From contig CBIHON010000038.1 of the NCBI GenBank assembly GCA_966211965.1, forward strand, positions 1 to 48,470: a stretch of 48,470 nucleotides of DNA, read 5' to 3'. The translations under genes and the position numbers were made by a program. The number at the start of each line of letters is the position of its first letter. Position 1 is the stretch's first letter. The notes under the pieces were generated by a model. That model was given only the letters and a program-made list of their open reading frames with translations, searched no databases and had not been told where the DNA came from. Source of the stretch: CBIHON01 sp966211965. GTDB taxonomy: Bacteria; Pseudomonadota; Gammaproteobacteria; Burkholderiales; Burkholderiaceae_D. Positions 1 through 8,189 of this stretch are shown piece after piece.

Positions 1-8
1 ATTGTCGA

Positions 9-186
9 TCATAGGTAGCGCCGATAATTTGGACAGTAAGCCAAGTAGCCGCTTTGCTTCACAATTTCGACTGAAAAACCACCCCCGACACAGTTTTTCA
101 AAGCCAAAGTAGCCTCGACAGCATTACAGGATGAGTCCGAAAAAATCACGTTACCTTCTAGCTTCGTAGGTATTAACACCTGGGCC
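9..186 (-). pseudogene. 3' remnant of a short ORF interrupted by the IS3-family element
   Basis: An open frame on the minus strand runs from the insertion-sequence boundary to a TGA at 11-9. The first usable start inside it is a GTG at 179-177, giving 56 residues beginning VLIPTKLEGNV and ending in YRRYL, with three cysteines. If the IS and one copy of the 3-bp duplication are removed, the frame joins bases 1594-1560 on the other side and stays open for 69 codons. No ATG, GTG or TTG precedes the junction in that frame, so the original start is unclear; an ATG at 1598-1596 lies in a different frame. I do not recognise the product. It may be a decayed or interrupted small gene downstream of the FHA gene, or chance. 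Confidence 0.35.
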
Positions 187-211
187 AGAAGTGGTCCCGT
201 TTGTTTGGACA
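187..211 (+). repeat. Terminal inverted repeat, orfB side of the IS
   Basis: It begins AGAAGTGGTCCCG and ends TTTGGACA. It matches the reverse complement of 1535-1559 at 19 of 25 positions. The preceding GCC at 184-186 is the proposed target duplication. Confidence 0.75.
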
Positions 212-325
212 GAAATTTCGTGTTGTTAAGTGGAGCCTTGCGAATGTAGGGTTATCCACGGCGCCGCTCGCCGCTCCCTATGTAGAGCAAGAGCGTGCGG
301 CGCGGTGGGTAACCTGGCCTGCCAT

Positions 326-1156
326 CTACGCTGCCTCCTGAAGCGCAGGTAGATTGGCGAAGTAGAACGCATCCGGTGTGCCGCCGTCAAGCGAACTGTG
401 CGGACGCCGACCGTTGTAAAAATCCAGATACCGGCCCATCCCGCTTTTCGCCGCGCTTATGCTCTCGTAGGCGTGCAGGTACACTTCCTCGTACTTGATC
501 GATTTCCACAGTCGTTCGACGAACACATTGTCGCGCCAGCAGCCTTTGCCATCCATGCTGATGGTAATGCCCTTGTCCTTCAACAACTGCGTGAACTCCA
601 GGCTCGTGAACTGGCAGCCCTGATCGGTGTGGAAGATGTCCGGCGTGCCGTATCGGGCAATGGCTTCGGCCACCGCTTCGATACAGAAGTCCGTCGTCAG
701 CGTATTCGACAAGCGCCCCGACAACACGCGCCGGCTGGCCCAGTCCATTACCGCAAACAGGTACACGAAGCCGCGCTTCATCGGGATGGACGTGATGTCG
801 GCCGCCCAGACGTGGTTAGCTCTCTCGATTGCCAAGTTGCGCAGCAGGTAGGGATAGACCGGATGGGCGGCGTGCCGCCGGCTGGTGTTGGGCTTCTTGT
901 ATATCGCCTCGATGCCCCTCTTCTTCATCAGCCTGGCCACACGCTTTCTTCCTATGGCATGGCCTTCCCGGCACAACATGTCGCGCAGCATCCGGCTGCC
1001 AGCAAAGGGATATTCCAGATGCAGCTCATCGATGCGGCGCATGAGCTTTAGATCCGTCTCACTCGCCTCTTGCGGCCGATAATACGCCGTCGAGCGCGAC
1101 AGCGAGAGAATCTTGCATTGCCGGGCTACTGGCAGCTTGTGGTCACGGTCGATCAT
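326..1156 (-). CDS. IS3-family transposase OrfB (integrase catalytic domain)
   Basis: This is the DDE recombinase subunit that catalyses strand transfer for the IS. From the ATG at 1156 the product is 276 residues. It has an N-terminal HTH_21-like segment (SRSTAYYRP), then an rve integrase core with catalytic Asp in WAADITSIP, Asp in HTDQGCQFTS and Glu in FVERLWKSIKYEEV, followed by the typical YNGRRPHSSL tail. Its ATG overlaps the orfA stop (ATGA). The same frame also stays open upstream to 1330, as expected if the active transposase is an OrfAB fusion made by -1 frameshifting at 1204-1198. The frame is intact. The IS3 subgroup was not assigned. Confidence 0.92.
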   Translation of the reverse strand: MIDRDHKLPVARQCKILSLSRSTAYYRPQEASETDLKLMRRIDELHLEYPFAGSRMLRDMLCREGHAIGRKRVARLMKKRGIEAIYKKPNTSRRHAAHPVYPYLLRNLAIERANHVWAADITSIPMKRGFVYLFAVMDWASRRVLSGRLSNTLTTDFCIEAVAEAIARYGTPDIFHTDQGCQFTSLEFTQLLKDKGITISMDGKGCWRDNVFVERLWKSIKYEEVYLHAYESISAAKSGMGRYLDFYNGRRPHSSLDGGTPDAFYFANLPALQEAA

Positions 1157-1470
1157 CTCTTTGCGCTCAGCAATCCCGCTTTGGTGAGCGCGCCGCTTAA
1201 AAAATCGATTTCCAGCGCTTGTTGCCCAATCTTGGCGTGCAGCTCCTGCAGGTTTGGCGCCGACTCGCTCTTGTCGGACGCGCCGCCGCCGAACACGTTG
1301 GCGGCTCGTTCCAGAAGCTGCCGCTTCCAATCGGTGACTTGGTTGGGGTGGACTTCAGAATGCTCGGCGATCTCAGTCAGGGTCTTATCGCCCTTGAGCG
1401 CCGCCAACGCCACCTTGGCTTTGAACTCGGATGAGTGGTTGCGGCGGGTTCTCTTGGTCTTGCGTGTCAT
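1153..1470 (-). CDS. IS3-family transposase OrfA (HTH_Tnp_1)
   Basis: This 105-residue DNA-binding subunit recognises the IS ends. The N-terminal helix-turn-helix of the HTH_Tnp_1 family is seen in the basic start KTKRTRRNHSSEFKAKVALA and the stretch TEIAEHSEVHPNQVTDWKRQ. A leucine-zipper-like C-terminus (LQELHAKIGQQALEIDFL) probably mediates multimerisation. The stop TGA at 1155-1153 overlaps the orfB ATG. A T-TTT-TTA heptamer lies in the OrfA frame 15 codons before the stop, which fits programmed frameshifting. Confidence 0.92.
   Translation of the reverse strand: MTRKTKRTRRNHSSEFKAKVALAALKGDKTLTEIAEHSEVHPNQVTDWKRQLLERAANVFGGGASDKSESAPNLQELHAKIGQQALEIDFLSGALTKAGLLSAKR
1198..1204 (-). other. 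Candidate -1 frameshift slippery heptamer (T TTT TTA)
   Basis: On the minus strand the heptamer TTTTTTA is positioned as T-TTT-TTA in the orfA frame, matching the X-XXY-YYZ rule. Slipping back one base enters the orfB frame, which is open from well upstream, and would give an OrfAB fusion. Many IS3-family elements use A6G instead, so the U-rich version here is a prediction. No stimulatory structure was verified. Confidence 0.55.
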
Positions 1471-1534
1471 AATGCTTGCTCCTGGCTTCAGCCATCTGGC
1501 TGAGATTGTGAAGCAAGGCCGCCACTTAGACTCC

Positions 1535-1559
1535 TGTCCGAAGTTTCGGGACCACCTCT
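1535..1559 (-). repeat. Terminal inverted repeat, orfA side of the IS
   Basis: Read on the minus strand it begins AGAGGTGGTCCCGAAAC and ends CGGACA, pairing with 187-211. GCC at 1560-1562 repeats the GCC before the other end. It lies 65 bp upstream of orfA and probably overlaps the transposase promoter, as is common in the family. Confidence 0.75.
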
Positions 1560-1698
1560 GCCTTTAAAGAGGTGCCACCAAATAAGTGATTGATTCATTT
1601 GTTCTTTATTTTCGAAAACCAACCAATAGCGACTTATAAGTCATTGAAAATAAATGAAAAATTACACACCTTTAAAGGCCTGGCATTAACGCCAAATT

Positions 1699-2358
1699 TC
1701 AATTCAACAAAAACTTCATCCGCGTACCAGCCAAATCAATGACATCGCCATGCCTGACTGGTTGCGCACCCGTACCAACAGATTGTCCATTTACTAAAGG
1801 ATAGTTATCGCCTTCGACATGAGTAATGCTATAACCTTGTAGCTGCTGAGTAATAACGGCGACTTGCACTCCTGGCCGGCCAATTGTGGTCAAGGCTTTG
1901 GTGAGAACAATTTGTTTGCCGGCAGTGGCGCCGTTTAGTATTTTGATGACGGCTGTAGGCGGACGAATAGAATCTGCGCGGGATTCCTGCAAAGTTTCAT
2001 TCTTATCCTGTGAATCCTTCGAAATGAGAGCTGCCTTTGCATTTTGCATGCTAGCATCGGTCTTCAAGTGAGCCTCGCCAACGTATCTGAGCTTATAGTG
2101 CGCAAGCTCAATCACATCATTGTCCTGCAAAAAATGCTTCTTGACAGGCTGACCATTAATTTGCGTGCCATTCGTACTATTCAAGTCCTCTAGGAAAGAG
2201 TCTTGAAGAATCGTAACAATCATCGCATGCTCTGCGCTAATGGCAAGATCATCAATCACAATATCGTTGTGTGGTCGGCGCCCGATCGTGACGCGCTCTT
2301 TCGACAGGGGTATTTCCTTTAATACTTTCCCGTCTATTGTCAGAATGATCTTTGCCAC
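1699..2358 (-). CDS. Double FHA-domain protein
   Basis: This is a 219-residue cytoplasmic protein without membrane segments. Residues about 1-95 form a canonical phosphothreonine-binding FHA domain: TIGRRPHNDI, SAEHA, then LNSTNGTQINGQPV. Residues about 135-219 form a second FHA-like domain that keeps TIGRPGVQ and LVNGQSV but lacks the full SxxH and NGT motifs, so its phosphopeptide binding may be lost. The start is GTG at 2358, chosen because it opens the conserved strand AKIILTIDG; there is no ATG nearby. The PP2C gene ends 22 bp upstream, so the two are probably cotranscribed and may act as phospho-reader and phosphatase. No Ser/Thr kinase is in the window; any further downstream partner would lie beyond the IS. 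Confidence 0.88.
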   Translation of the reverse strand: MAKIILTIDGKVLKEIPLSKERVTIGRRPHNDIVIDDLAISAEHAMIVTILQDSFLEDLNSTNGTQINGQPVKKHFLQDNDVIELAHYKLRYVGEAHLKTDASMQNAKAALISKDSQDKNETLQESRADSIRPPTAVIKILNGATAGKQIVLTKALTTIGRPGVQVAVITQQLQGYSITHVEGDNYPLVNGQSVGTGAQPVRHGDVIDLAGTRMKFLLN

Positions 2359-2380
2359 TCTTGCCTACCCATTTTCACAA

Positions 2381-3199
2381 TTATTTAACCCAATTAAACA
2401 TTCGCCCCAACAACCCGCCCGTCTCAGCCCTATTTGACTGTACGTTTACTAAAATAACCGAGGTATTATCGCGGCCGCCGTTGTCGTTGGCACGCTGCAC
2501 AAGCGCTTCACACTTTGCCTCGAGAGAGAAATCAACAGCATTCAAAATCTCCCTTATTTCTTCGGTCGCCAACATATCGGACAAGCCGTCGGAACACAAC
2601 AGGTAAAGGTCCCCGACCGCAGTCGAGTGGTCATGAATTTCAACATCAACCTCATCATTTACGCCCACTGCGCGGGTAACGAGATTTCTGTGCGGCGAAA
2701 AACGCGCCCATTCCGGATCAATCAAACCTATATCGATCTGCTCTTGCAGCAACGAGTGGTCGCGTGTAATCAACTCCAGCACACCTTGGCGTAAGCGATA
2801 GGCGCGGGAATCACCTACATGCGCGATCGTAATCTTGTCGTGATGAAACACAGCTACCACCAACGTGGTGCCCATTCCGGAATATTGAGGCTCGCTCCGC
2901 GATGCCTCATAAATTGCAAGATTTGCATTCTCAACTGAACCGATGACCAATTGCTGCAGATATTTGCTTCGATTGGAACGAAGGTTCCAAGGAAAATCTG
3001 CCAATTGTTTTTCCAACGATTCTTTTAGTATTGTCGTCGCGATACTGCTTGCAACTTCGCCCGCATTGTACCCGCCCATTCCATCCGCAAGAATAGCCAA
3101 TCCATGCCCGGGGCTAAGCGCGACAGAATCCTCATTGTGCGCTCGAACCAAGCCGGTATCGGTCTTTGAGGCGAATTGAAGCTCGACCTGGTAAGCCAT
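2381..3199 (-). CDS. PP2C-family serine/threonine protein phosphatase
   Basis: A 272-residue metal-dependent phosphatase predicted to dephosphorylate Ser/Thr residues in the cytoplasm. All hallmark PP2C motifs are present in order: RAHNED near residue 20, LADGMGGYNAGE, GMGTTLV, HVGDSRAYR, TRDHSLLQEQ, LCSDGLSDML, and GGRDNTSVILV near the C-terminus. The aspartates that bind the two Mn/Mg ions are therefore intact. The length matches bacterial PppA/Stp1-type enzymes. It starts at ATG 3199 and is the first gene of a pair with the FHA protein. In proteobacteria such pairs often belong to Ser/Thr kinase signalling modules, sometimes linked to type VI secretion; no T6SS gene is visible here. Confidence 0.93.
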   Translation of the reverse strand: MAYQVELQFASKTDTGLVRAHNEDSVALSPGHGLAILADGMGGYNAGEVASSIATTILKESLEKQLADFPWNLRSNRSKYLQQLVIGSVENANLAIYEASRSEPQYSGMGTTLVVAVFHHDKITIAHVGDSRAYRLRQGVLELITRDHSLLQEQIDIGLIDPEWARFSPHRNLVTRAVGVNDEVDVEIHDHSTAVGDLYLLCSDGLSDMLATEEIREILNAVDFSLEAKCEALVQRANDNGGRDNTSVILVNVQSNRAETGGLLGRMFNWVK

Positions 3200-3595
3200 A
3201 AATGCTAGACGTGGAGGCCGGTGTCAGATGAGAACAAAATCATGAATCCTTGTTTTAAATTTTTTGAGGACTTTCCCCAGAGATGGGATACATTTTCATT
3301 CTTTGAATCCCTACACCGCGATTCTACCCTTTAGTTGCATATAAATTAAGCAATAGATGAGTCAAATTTTCTTTTTTGAAAGGCACAATCCTGCCAATAT
3401 AACAACAATCGCACTCACTAAACACGGAATACTCATTTGCTCATAATCATAAGAATCGCTAATTCATGATAAGACAAATTCGCATGAATCCATAGAGCAA
3501 GCCCGACATCTGAAAAATCATACCGCCAGCAAGATAGCCAAGCAACGCAGAGCCTTTACTGTTCCTTGGAAGTATCGACAGCTTCTATTGTTTTC
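3200..3595. other. AT-rich intergenic region between the PP2C gene and the sucCD terminator
   Basis: About 400 bp of visibly lower GC than the neighbours. It should contain the PP2C promoter, but I could not identify convincing -35 and -10 boxes. The only protein-like feature is a 24-codon hydrophobic minus-strand ORF at 3436-3362. No repeat or RNA gene was recognised. Confidence 0.6.
3362..3436 (-). CDS. Possible hydrophobic micropeptide (24 aa)
   Basis: An ATG at 3436 opens a 24-codon frame beginning MSIPCLVSAIVVILAG and ending in a Lys-Lys-Lys-Ile tail. A hydrophobic helix with a positively charged end resembles small membrane peptides. No clear Shine-Dalgarno sequence precedes it, and such short frames arise by chance in AT-rich DNA. 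I would not call it a gene without expression data. Confidence 0.15.
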   Translation of the reverse strand: MSIPCLVSAIVVILAGLCLSKKKI

Positions 3596-3600
3596 TTGCC

Positions 3601-3629
3601 AAAAATAATACGGGGAGCCGAAGCCCCCC
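3601..3629 (-). terminator. Rho-independent terminator with UUCG loop, end of sucCD
   Basis: Read on the minus strand, GGGGGGC-TTCG-GCTCCCC forms a 7-bp stem (one G-U pair) closed by a UUCG tetraloop, followed by GTATTATTTTT. It lies 26 bp after the sucD stop and would terminate the sucCD transcript. Confidence 0.85.
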
Positions 3630-3654
3630 GCAAGCCTACCTATTTCGCTGCAAA

Positions 3655-4536
3655 TTACAATACTGATTTGAGCAAGCGCCCCATCTCGGATGGATTCTTG
3701 GTCACTTTGATACCGCAAGATGCCATGATATCCAGCTTCGCTTGCGCCGTATCGGCACCGCCGGAAATCAATGCACCAGCATGGCCCATGCGTTTTCCGG
3801 GGGGGGCGGTCACTCCGGCGATGAAGCCAACTACCGGCTTCTTCATGTTGTCCCTGATCCAGTATGCAGCATTGGCTTCGTCCGGACCGCCAATCTCGCC
3901 GATCATGATCACAGCATCCGTATCCGGATCATCATTGAAAGCCTTCATGATATCGATGTGCTTGAGGCCGTTGATCGGATCGCCGCCGATGCCGACTGCG
4001 GACGATTGCCCCAAACCCAATGCAGTCAACTGGCCCACTGCTTCATAAGTGAGAGTCCCGGAACGCGACACAACCCCGATGCGGCCTTTCATGTGGATAT
4101 GGCCGGGCATGATGCCGATCTTGATTTCATCCGGGGTAATCAAACCCGGGCAGTTCGGTCCGAGCAGCAAAGTTTTGCTGCCGGCTTTTGCCATACGGTC
4201 CTTCAATGCCATCATGTCGCGGACTGGAATGCCTTCGGTGATGCAGATCGCCAGGTCAAGCTCGGCTTCGACTGCTTCCCAGATAGCGGCGGCAGCACCG
4301 GCCGGCGGTACGTAGATGACGGAAACGGTAGCGCCGGTTGCGGCTTTGGCTTCGGTAACGTTGGCGAAGATCGGGATGCCTTCGAAATCTTCACCCGCTT
4401 TTTTAGGGTTGACGCCGGCGACGAAGCAGTTCTTGCCGTTGGCGTATTCGCGGCACATGCGGGTGTGGAATTGGCCGGTCTTGCCGGTAATACCTTGGGT
4501 AATGACTTTTGTGTCTTTATTGATCAGGATCGACAT
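3655..4536 (-). CDS. sucD: Succinate-CoA ligase (ADP-forming) subunit alpha
   Basis: The alpha subunit of succinyl-CoA synthetase in the TCA cycle: it binds CoA and carries the phosphohistidine intermediate while succinyl-CoA is converted to succinate with ATP formation. The 293-residue product has the CoA-binding Rossmann fold (TQGITGKTGQFHT, residues 13-25) and the ligase domain with LLLGPNCPG. The active His is at about residue 252 in GHAGALISGG. The start was set at ATG 4536, preceded by GAAGGAACC, because the longer frame to 4593 adds non-conserved residues. It lies 63 bp downstream of sucC in the same operon and is followed by the UUCG terminator. E. coli SucD is 289 residues. Confidence 0.97.
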   Translation of the reverse strand: MSILINKDTKVITQGITGKTGQFHTRMCREYANGKNCFVAGVNPKKAGEDFEGIPIFANVTEAKAATGATVSVIYVPPAGAAAAIWEAVEAELDLAICITEGIPVRDMMALKDRMAKAGSKTLLLGPNCPGLITPDEIKIGIMPGHIHMKGRIGVVSRSGTLTYEAVGQLTALGLGQSSAVGIGGDPINGLKHIDIMKAFNDDPDTDAVIMIGEIGGPDEANAAYWIRDNMKKPVVGFIAGVTAPPGKRMGHAGALISGGADTAQAKLDIMASCGIKVTKNPSEMGRLLKSVL

Positions 4537-4599
4537 AGTGGTTCCTTCATGTTGTAGGGTACGGAGTACGCGACGCTTGACTCTGTCCCACAATATTGT

Positions 4600-5766
<1,167 letters not shown>

Positions 5767-6273
5767 GCGAGCTTCCCTTCAGACGCTTATTGAAAAAAAC
5801 TAACTGGATTGACTAACTGGCTTGAGATTCTACTGACGACTTGATCGGCCGGAGCGGCTAAACAATGTGCGACTGCCACGCCATCGAAATGTGAAGCGCG
5901 GCGGGGAATTGGAGATGCGGACGCCGAAATCCCATAGGCAATAGGCGCGCGTAGCGGCGTCGACCTGAACAGCGTGAGTATGCGTAAATACTCGACGGGA
6001 AATTGGTGGCAAAAGAGGCATAAAGACCAATGCCGGTAGAGCGGCAATTATATAAATGCCGCATTTGCGTGTCGCTGCCGCAGCTTCTGCGTCAGCAGCC
6101 GCTCATGCGGCGCTGCAAAAAACCACAAAAGTGTAGCACAGGTCGGCCCTCCATATCTACGCTGGTATTTTTACCGGCCCGGAGCGAGGGTTTTTAAAAG
6201 TGATGGAGAAAAGAAGAAAACCTGAATAAAGCTGGCCCGGTGGGGCATAAAATCGCTACGCCTCTTTGGGAAA
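5767..6273. other. 507-bp intergenic region: sucC leader and recX 3' flank
   Basis: No convincing gene is seen; the open frames here are short and lack conserved features. It holds a sigma70-like promoter facing sucC at 6075-6047, so the first 280 bp would be transcribed as the sucCD leader. A GC-rich imperfect hairpin at about 6098-6116 lies upstream of that promoter, but it is not followed by a U-tract in either direction. No known riboswitch was recognised. Confidence 0.5.
6047..6075 (-). promoter_or_regulatory. Sigma70-type promoter candidate for sucCD
   Basis: On the minus strand GCGACA (6075-6070, four of six consensus bases) and a perfect TATAAT (6052-6047) are separated by 17 bp. Transcription would start near 6040 and give a leader of about 275 nt before the sucC ATG. 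A closer promoter cannot be excluded. Confidence 0.5.
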
Positions 6274-6729
6274 TCATTGATCCTCTCCAGCTATGGCATG
6301 CATACATGCCTGAATCGCCCTATGAGAAAAGCCTCGCTGCTGCAAAAAGCGCATTTGCTTGGCGCGCTCGGCGGCATCACATGGCGCATGGCCAAATTTT
6401 TTGCGCCAAACTTCACGAGCACGGGTGATTTCATCCTCCACCAGAGTGGCTTTGATGCCATCCAGTGCTTCCCCCTTGATGCCATGGCTTTGCAGCTCCA
6501 TCAGAATGCGGCTATTGCCAAAGCGCGCCGCGCGTCGATGCACCAGAGATTCGGAAAATCGCGCTTGGGATAATAATTTTGCGTTTTCCAGCGCGTCCAG
6601 CAAAGCCTCGACATCATCGTTTGCTTGCGCATAACGAGACAGCTTGTGCGCCAATTCCAGCCTGCTATGTTCGCGGGCTGACAAATACCGAAGAGCCCGC
6701 GCCTTCAGGCTCATTTGCAATTTTGCCAT
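6274..6729 (-). CDS. recX: Regulatory protein RecX
   Basis: RecX binds RecA filaments and limits their extension, damping recombination and SOS activity. The 151-residue product has the three-helix repeat organisation of the family, with KARALRYLSAREHSRLELAHKL at the start, LSQARFSESLVHRRAARFG in the middle and MRFLQQRGFSHRAIQACM near the end (shown as short motifs). The start ATG at 6729 fits family length. It lies 126 bp downstream of recA on the same strand, the usual arrangement. No strong terminator separates them, so it is probably expressed by read-through from the SOS-controlled recA promoter. Confidence 0.92.
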   Translation of the reverse strand: MAKLQMSLKARALRYLSAREHSRLELAHKLSRYAQANDDVEALLDALENAKLLSQARFSESLVHRRAARFGNSRILMELQSHGIKGEALDGIKATLVEDEITRAREVWRKKFGHAPCDAAERAKQMRFLQQRGFSHRAIQACMHAIAGEDQ

Positions 6730-6855
6730 GGTGTCCTAAAAGCGCGGGAACGGCCCATCACGTGAGCGAAAATTCAGTATTACGGAGCAAAGCTAAACGC
6801 CATCCTGGCGTCGGGCACGCTGCCTCTAAAGATATCTTTAAACAAGCAGGAAAAC

Positions 6856-7959
6856 TTACTCGACTTCTTTAAGCTCTTTCACTTCCTTGGATTCTTTACC
6901 GCCGGCTTTCTTTGTCACAGGCTCGGGAGATTTGATCGCACCCAATTCCGGCACGCCCAGAGAGACGCGCACCTTGTTTTCGATTTCGCGAGCCAAATCC
7001 GGCCGCTCTTTTAGATAATTGCGTGCATTATCTTTACCCTGACCGATACGCTCTCCGTTATAGCTGTACCAGGCGCCGGATTTTTCGACGATTTTCGCCT
7101 CTACCCCAAGGTCGAGAATCTCGCCTTCGCGGGAAGTACCCTCTCCGTACAGGATATCGAAATGCGCCTCCTTGAAGGGGGGCGCGATCTTGTTCTTGAC
7201 GACCTTGATCTTGGTTTCATTGCCGATCACTTCATCGCCGGCCTTGATTGAGCCGGTGCGCCGGATATCGAGACGCACCGAGGCATAAAATTTCAGTGCA
7301 TTGCCGCCGGTCGTGGTTTCGGGATTGCCGAACATGACGCCGATTTTCATGCGAATCTGGTTAATGAAGATTACCAACGTGTTGGTGCGATTAATGGAGC
7401 CTGTCAATTTACGCAACGCTTGCGACATCAGGCGCGCTTGCAATCCGGGTAGCGCATCGCCCATATCGCCTTCTATCTCAGCGCGCGGCGTCAATGCAGC
7501 AACCGAATCGATGACGATCAGATCGACGCCGCCGGAGCGTACCAAGGCATCGGTAATTTCAAGTGCCTGTTCACCGGTATCGGGTTGCGAAATGAGGAGG
7601 TCCGACAAGTTGATACCCAATTTTTGCGCATAGGTGACATCCAGCGCATGTTCGGCATCGATAAAAGCACAAGTCCCCCCAAGCTTTTGCATTTCCGCGA
7701 TGGTCTGCAATGTCAGGGTGGTTTTGCCAGAGGATTCAGGACCGTAGATTTCGACCACACGGCCGCGCGGCAAGCCGCCTACACCCAATGCAATATCAAG
7801 GCCGAGCGAACCGGTGGACACAACCTGTACCTCTTCAGCCACTGCGCCATCTTCCATGCGCATGACCGAACCTTTACCGAACTGCTTTTCGATTTGGGCC
7901 AAGGCAGCGGCGAGTGCTTTGCTCTTTTCAGAGTTTGGAAGGGATTTTTTATCGTCCAT
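6856..7959 (-). CDS. recA: Recombinase RecA
   Basis: The DNA strand-exchange ATPase and SOS co-protease, acting on single-stranded DNA in the cytoplasm. At 367 residues it is slightly longer than E. coli RecA (353). Walker A GPESSGKTT is at residues 73-81, Walker B is in VDLIVIDSVAAL, the L2/filament region includes FINQIRMKIGVMFGNPETTTGG, and the C-terminus is lysine/glutamate-rich and ends in a run of KEVKELKEVE. The ATG at 7959 opens MDDKKSLPNSEKSKAL. A canonical LexA box lies about 65 bp upstream within the promoter, so SOS induction is expected. Confidence 0.98.
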   Translation of the reverse strand: MDDKKSLPNSEKSKALAAALAQIEKQFGKGSVMRMEDGAVAEEVQVVSTGSLGLDIALGVGGLPRGRVVEIYGPESSGKTTLTLQTIAEMQKLGGTCAFIDAEHALDVTYAQKLGINLSDLLISQPDTGEQALEITDALVRSGGVDLIVIDSVAALTPRAEIEGDMGDALPGLQARLMSQALRKLTGSINRTNTLVIFINQIRMKIGVMFGNPETTTGGNALKFYASVRLDIRRTGSIKAGDEVIGNETKIKVVKNKIAPPFKEAHFDILYGEGTSREGEILDLGVEAKIVEKSGAWYSYNGERIGQGKDNARNYLKERPDLAREIENKVRVSLGVPELGAIKSPEPVTKKAGGKESKEVKELKEVE

Positions 7960-8021
7960 AATATGCTTTCGACAGTTGGGTATTCAGACAACTTTGAATG
8001 GCTCTTGCAGTCAGAAGCTAT

Positions 8022-8050
8022 ACTGTATAAAAAAACAGTGCCTTATGCAA
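8022..8050 (-). promoter_or_regulatory. recA promoter candidate overlapped by the LexA box
   Basis: On the minus strand TTGCAT (8050-8045) and TACAGT (8027-8022) are 17 bp apart. Both are partial matches to the -35 and -10 consensus. The LexA site falls between and over them, as at E. coli recA, so LexA would block RNA polymerase. Confidence 0.5.
8023..8038. promoter_or_regulatory. LexA binding site (SOS box) of recA
   Basis: CTGTATAAAAAAACAG fits the CTGT-N8-ACAG consensus exactly, with T before and T after in the extended TACTGT...ACAGT context. It lies upstream of recA. The divergent response-regulator gene starts about 150 bp away on the other side, so an effect there is possible but less likely. 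Confidence 0.88.
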
Positions 8051-8189
8051 GCTCTGCTTTTCAATCACATGAAAATAAAGTGGTTGCACATAGAGGGTTT
8101 GCATCCGCGCAAGATTGCATATTGCCGTGCCTTGCTGCCATTAATGAAACGCAATAGACTAGCTTTACTCTGACTGCGCGGTGACAACC

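Larger units (their letters stand above)
187..1559 (-). mobile_element. IS3-family insertion sequence (about 1.37 kb)
   Basis: Two overlapping minus-strand ORFs (orfA and orfB) lie between imperfect 25-bp terminal inverted repeats at 187-211 and 1535-1559, which share the core GTGGTCCCG and agree at 19 of 25 positions. Both ends are flanked by GCC (184-186 and 1560-1562), consistent with the 3-bp target duplication typical of the family. The size fits IS3-family elements. Both reading frames are intact, so the element could be active and recently acquired. The exact ends are my inference: a boundary 5 bp further in would give TGG...CCA termini but no target duplication. Confidence 0.85.

Noticed and set aside
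250..259. TTATCCAC resembling a DnaA box in the IS
   Set aside because: A single near-match inside an IS end, with no other boxes or AT-rich unwinding element nearby, so not an origin.
398..1051. Plus-strand open frames across the IS transposase
   Set aside because: They are the antisense of a clear DDE transposase, have no conserved motifs, and arise from high GC codon structure.
1555..1700. Repeated CCTTTAAAG motifs beside the IS as a possible att site
   Set aside because: They are short, palindromic and AT-rich, and the 3-bp duplication explains the IS insertion better; no integrase is present.
6098..6118. GC-rich hairpin in the recX-sucC gap as a terminator
   Set aside because: The stem is imperfect and is not followed by a U-run in either direction.
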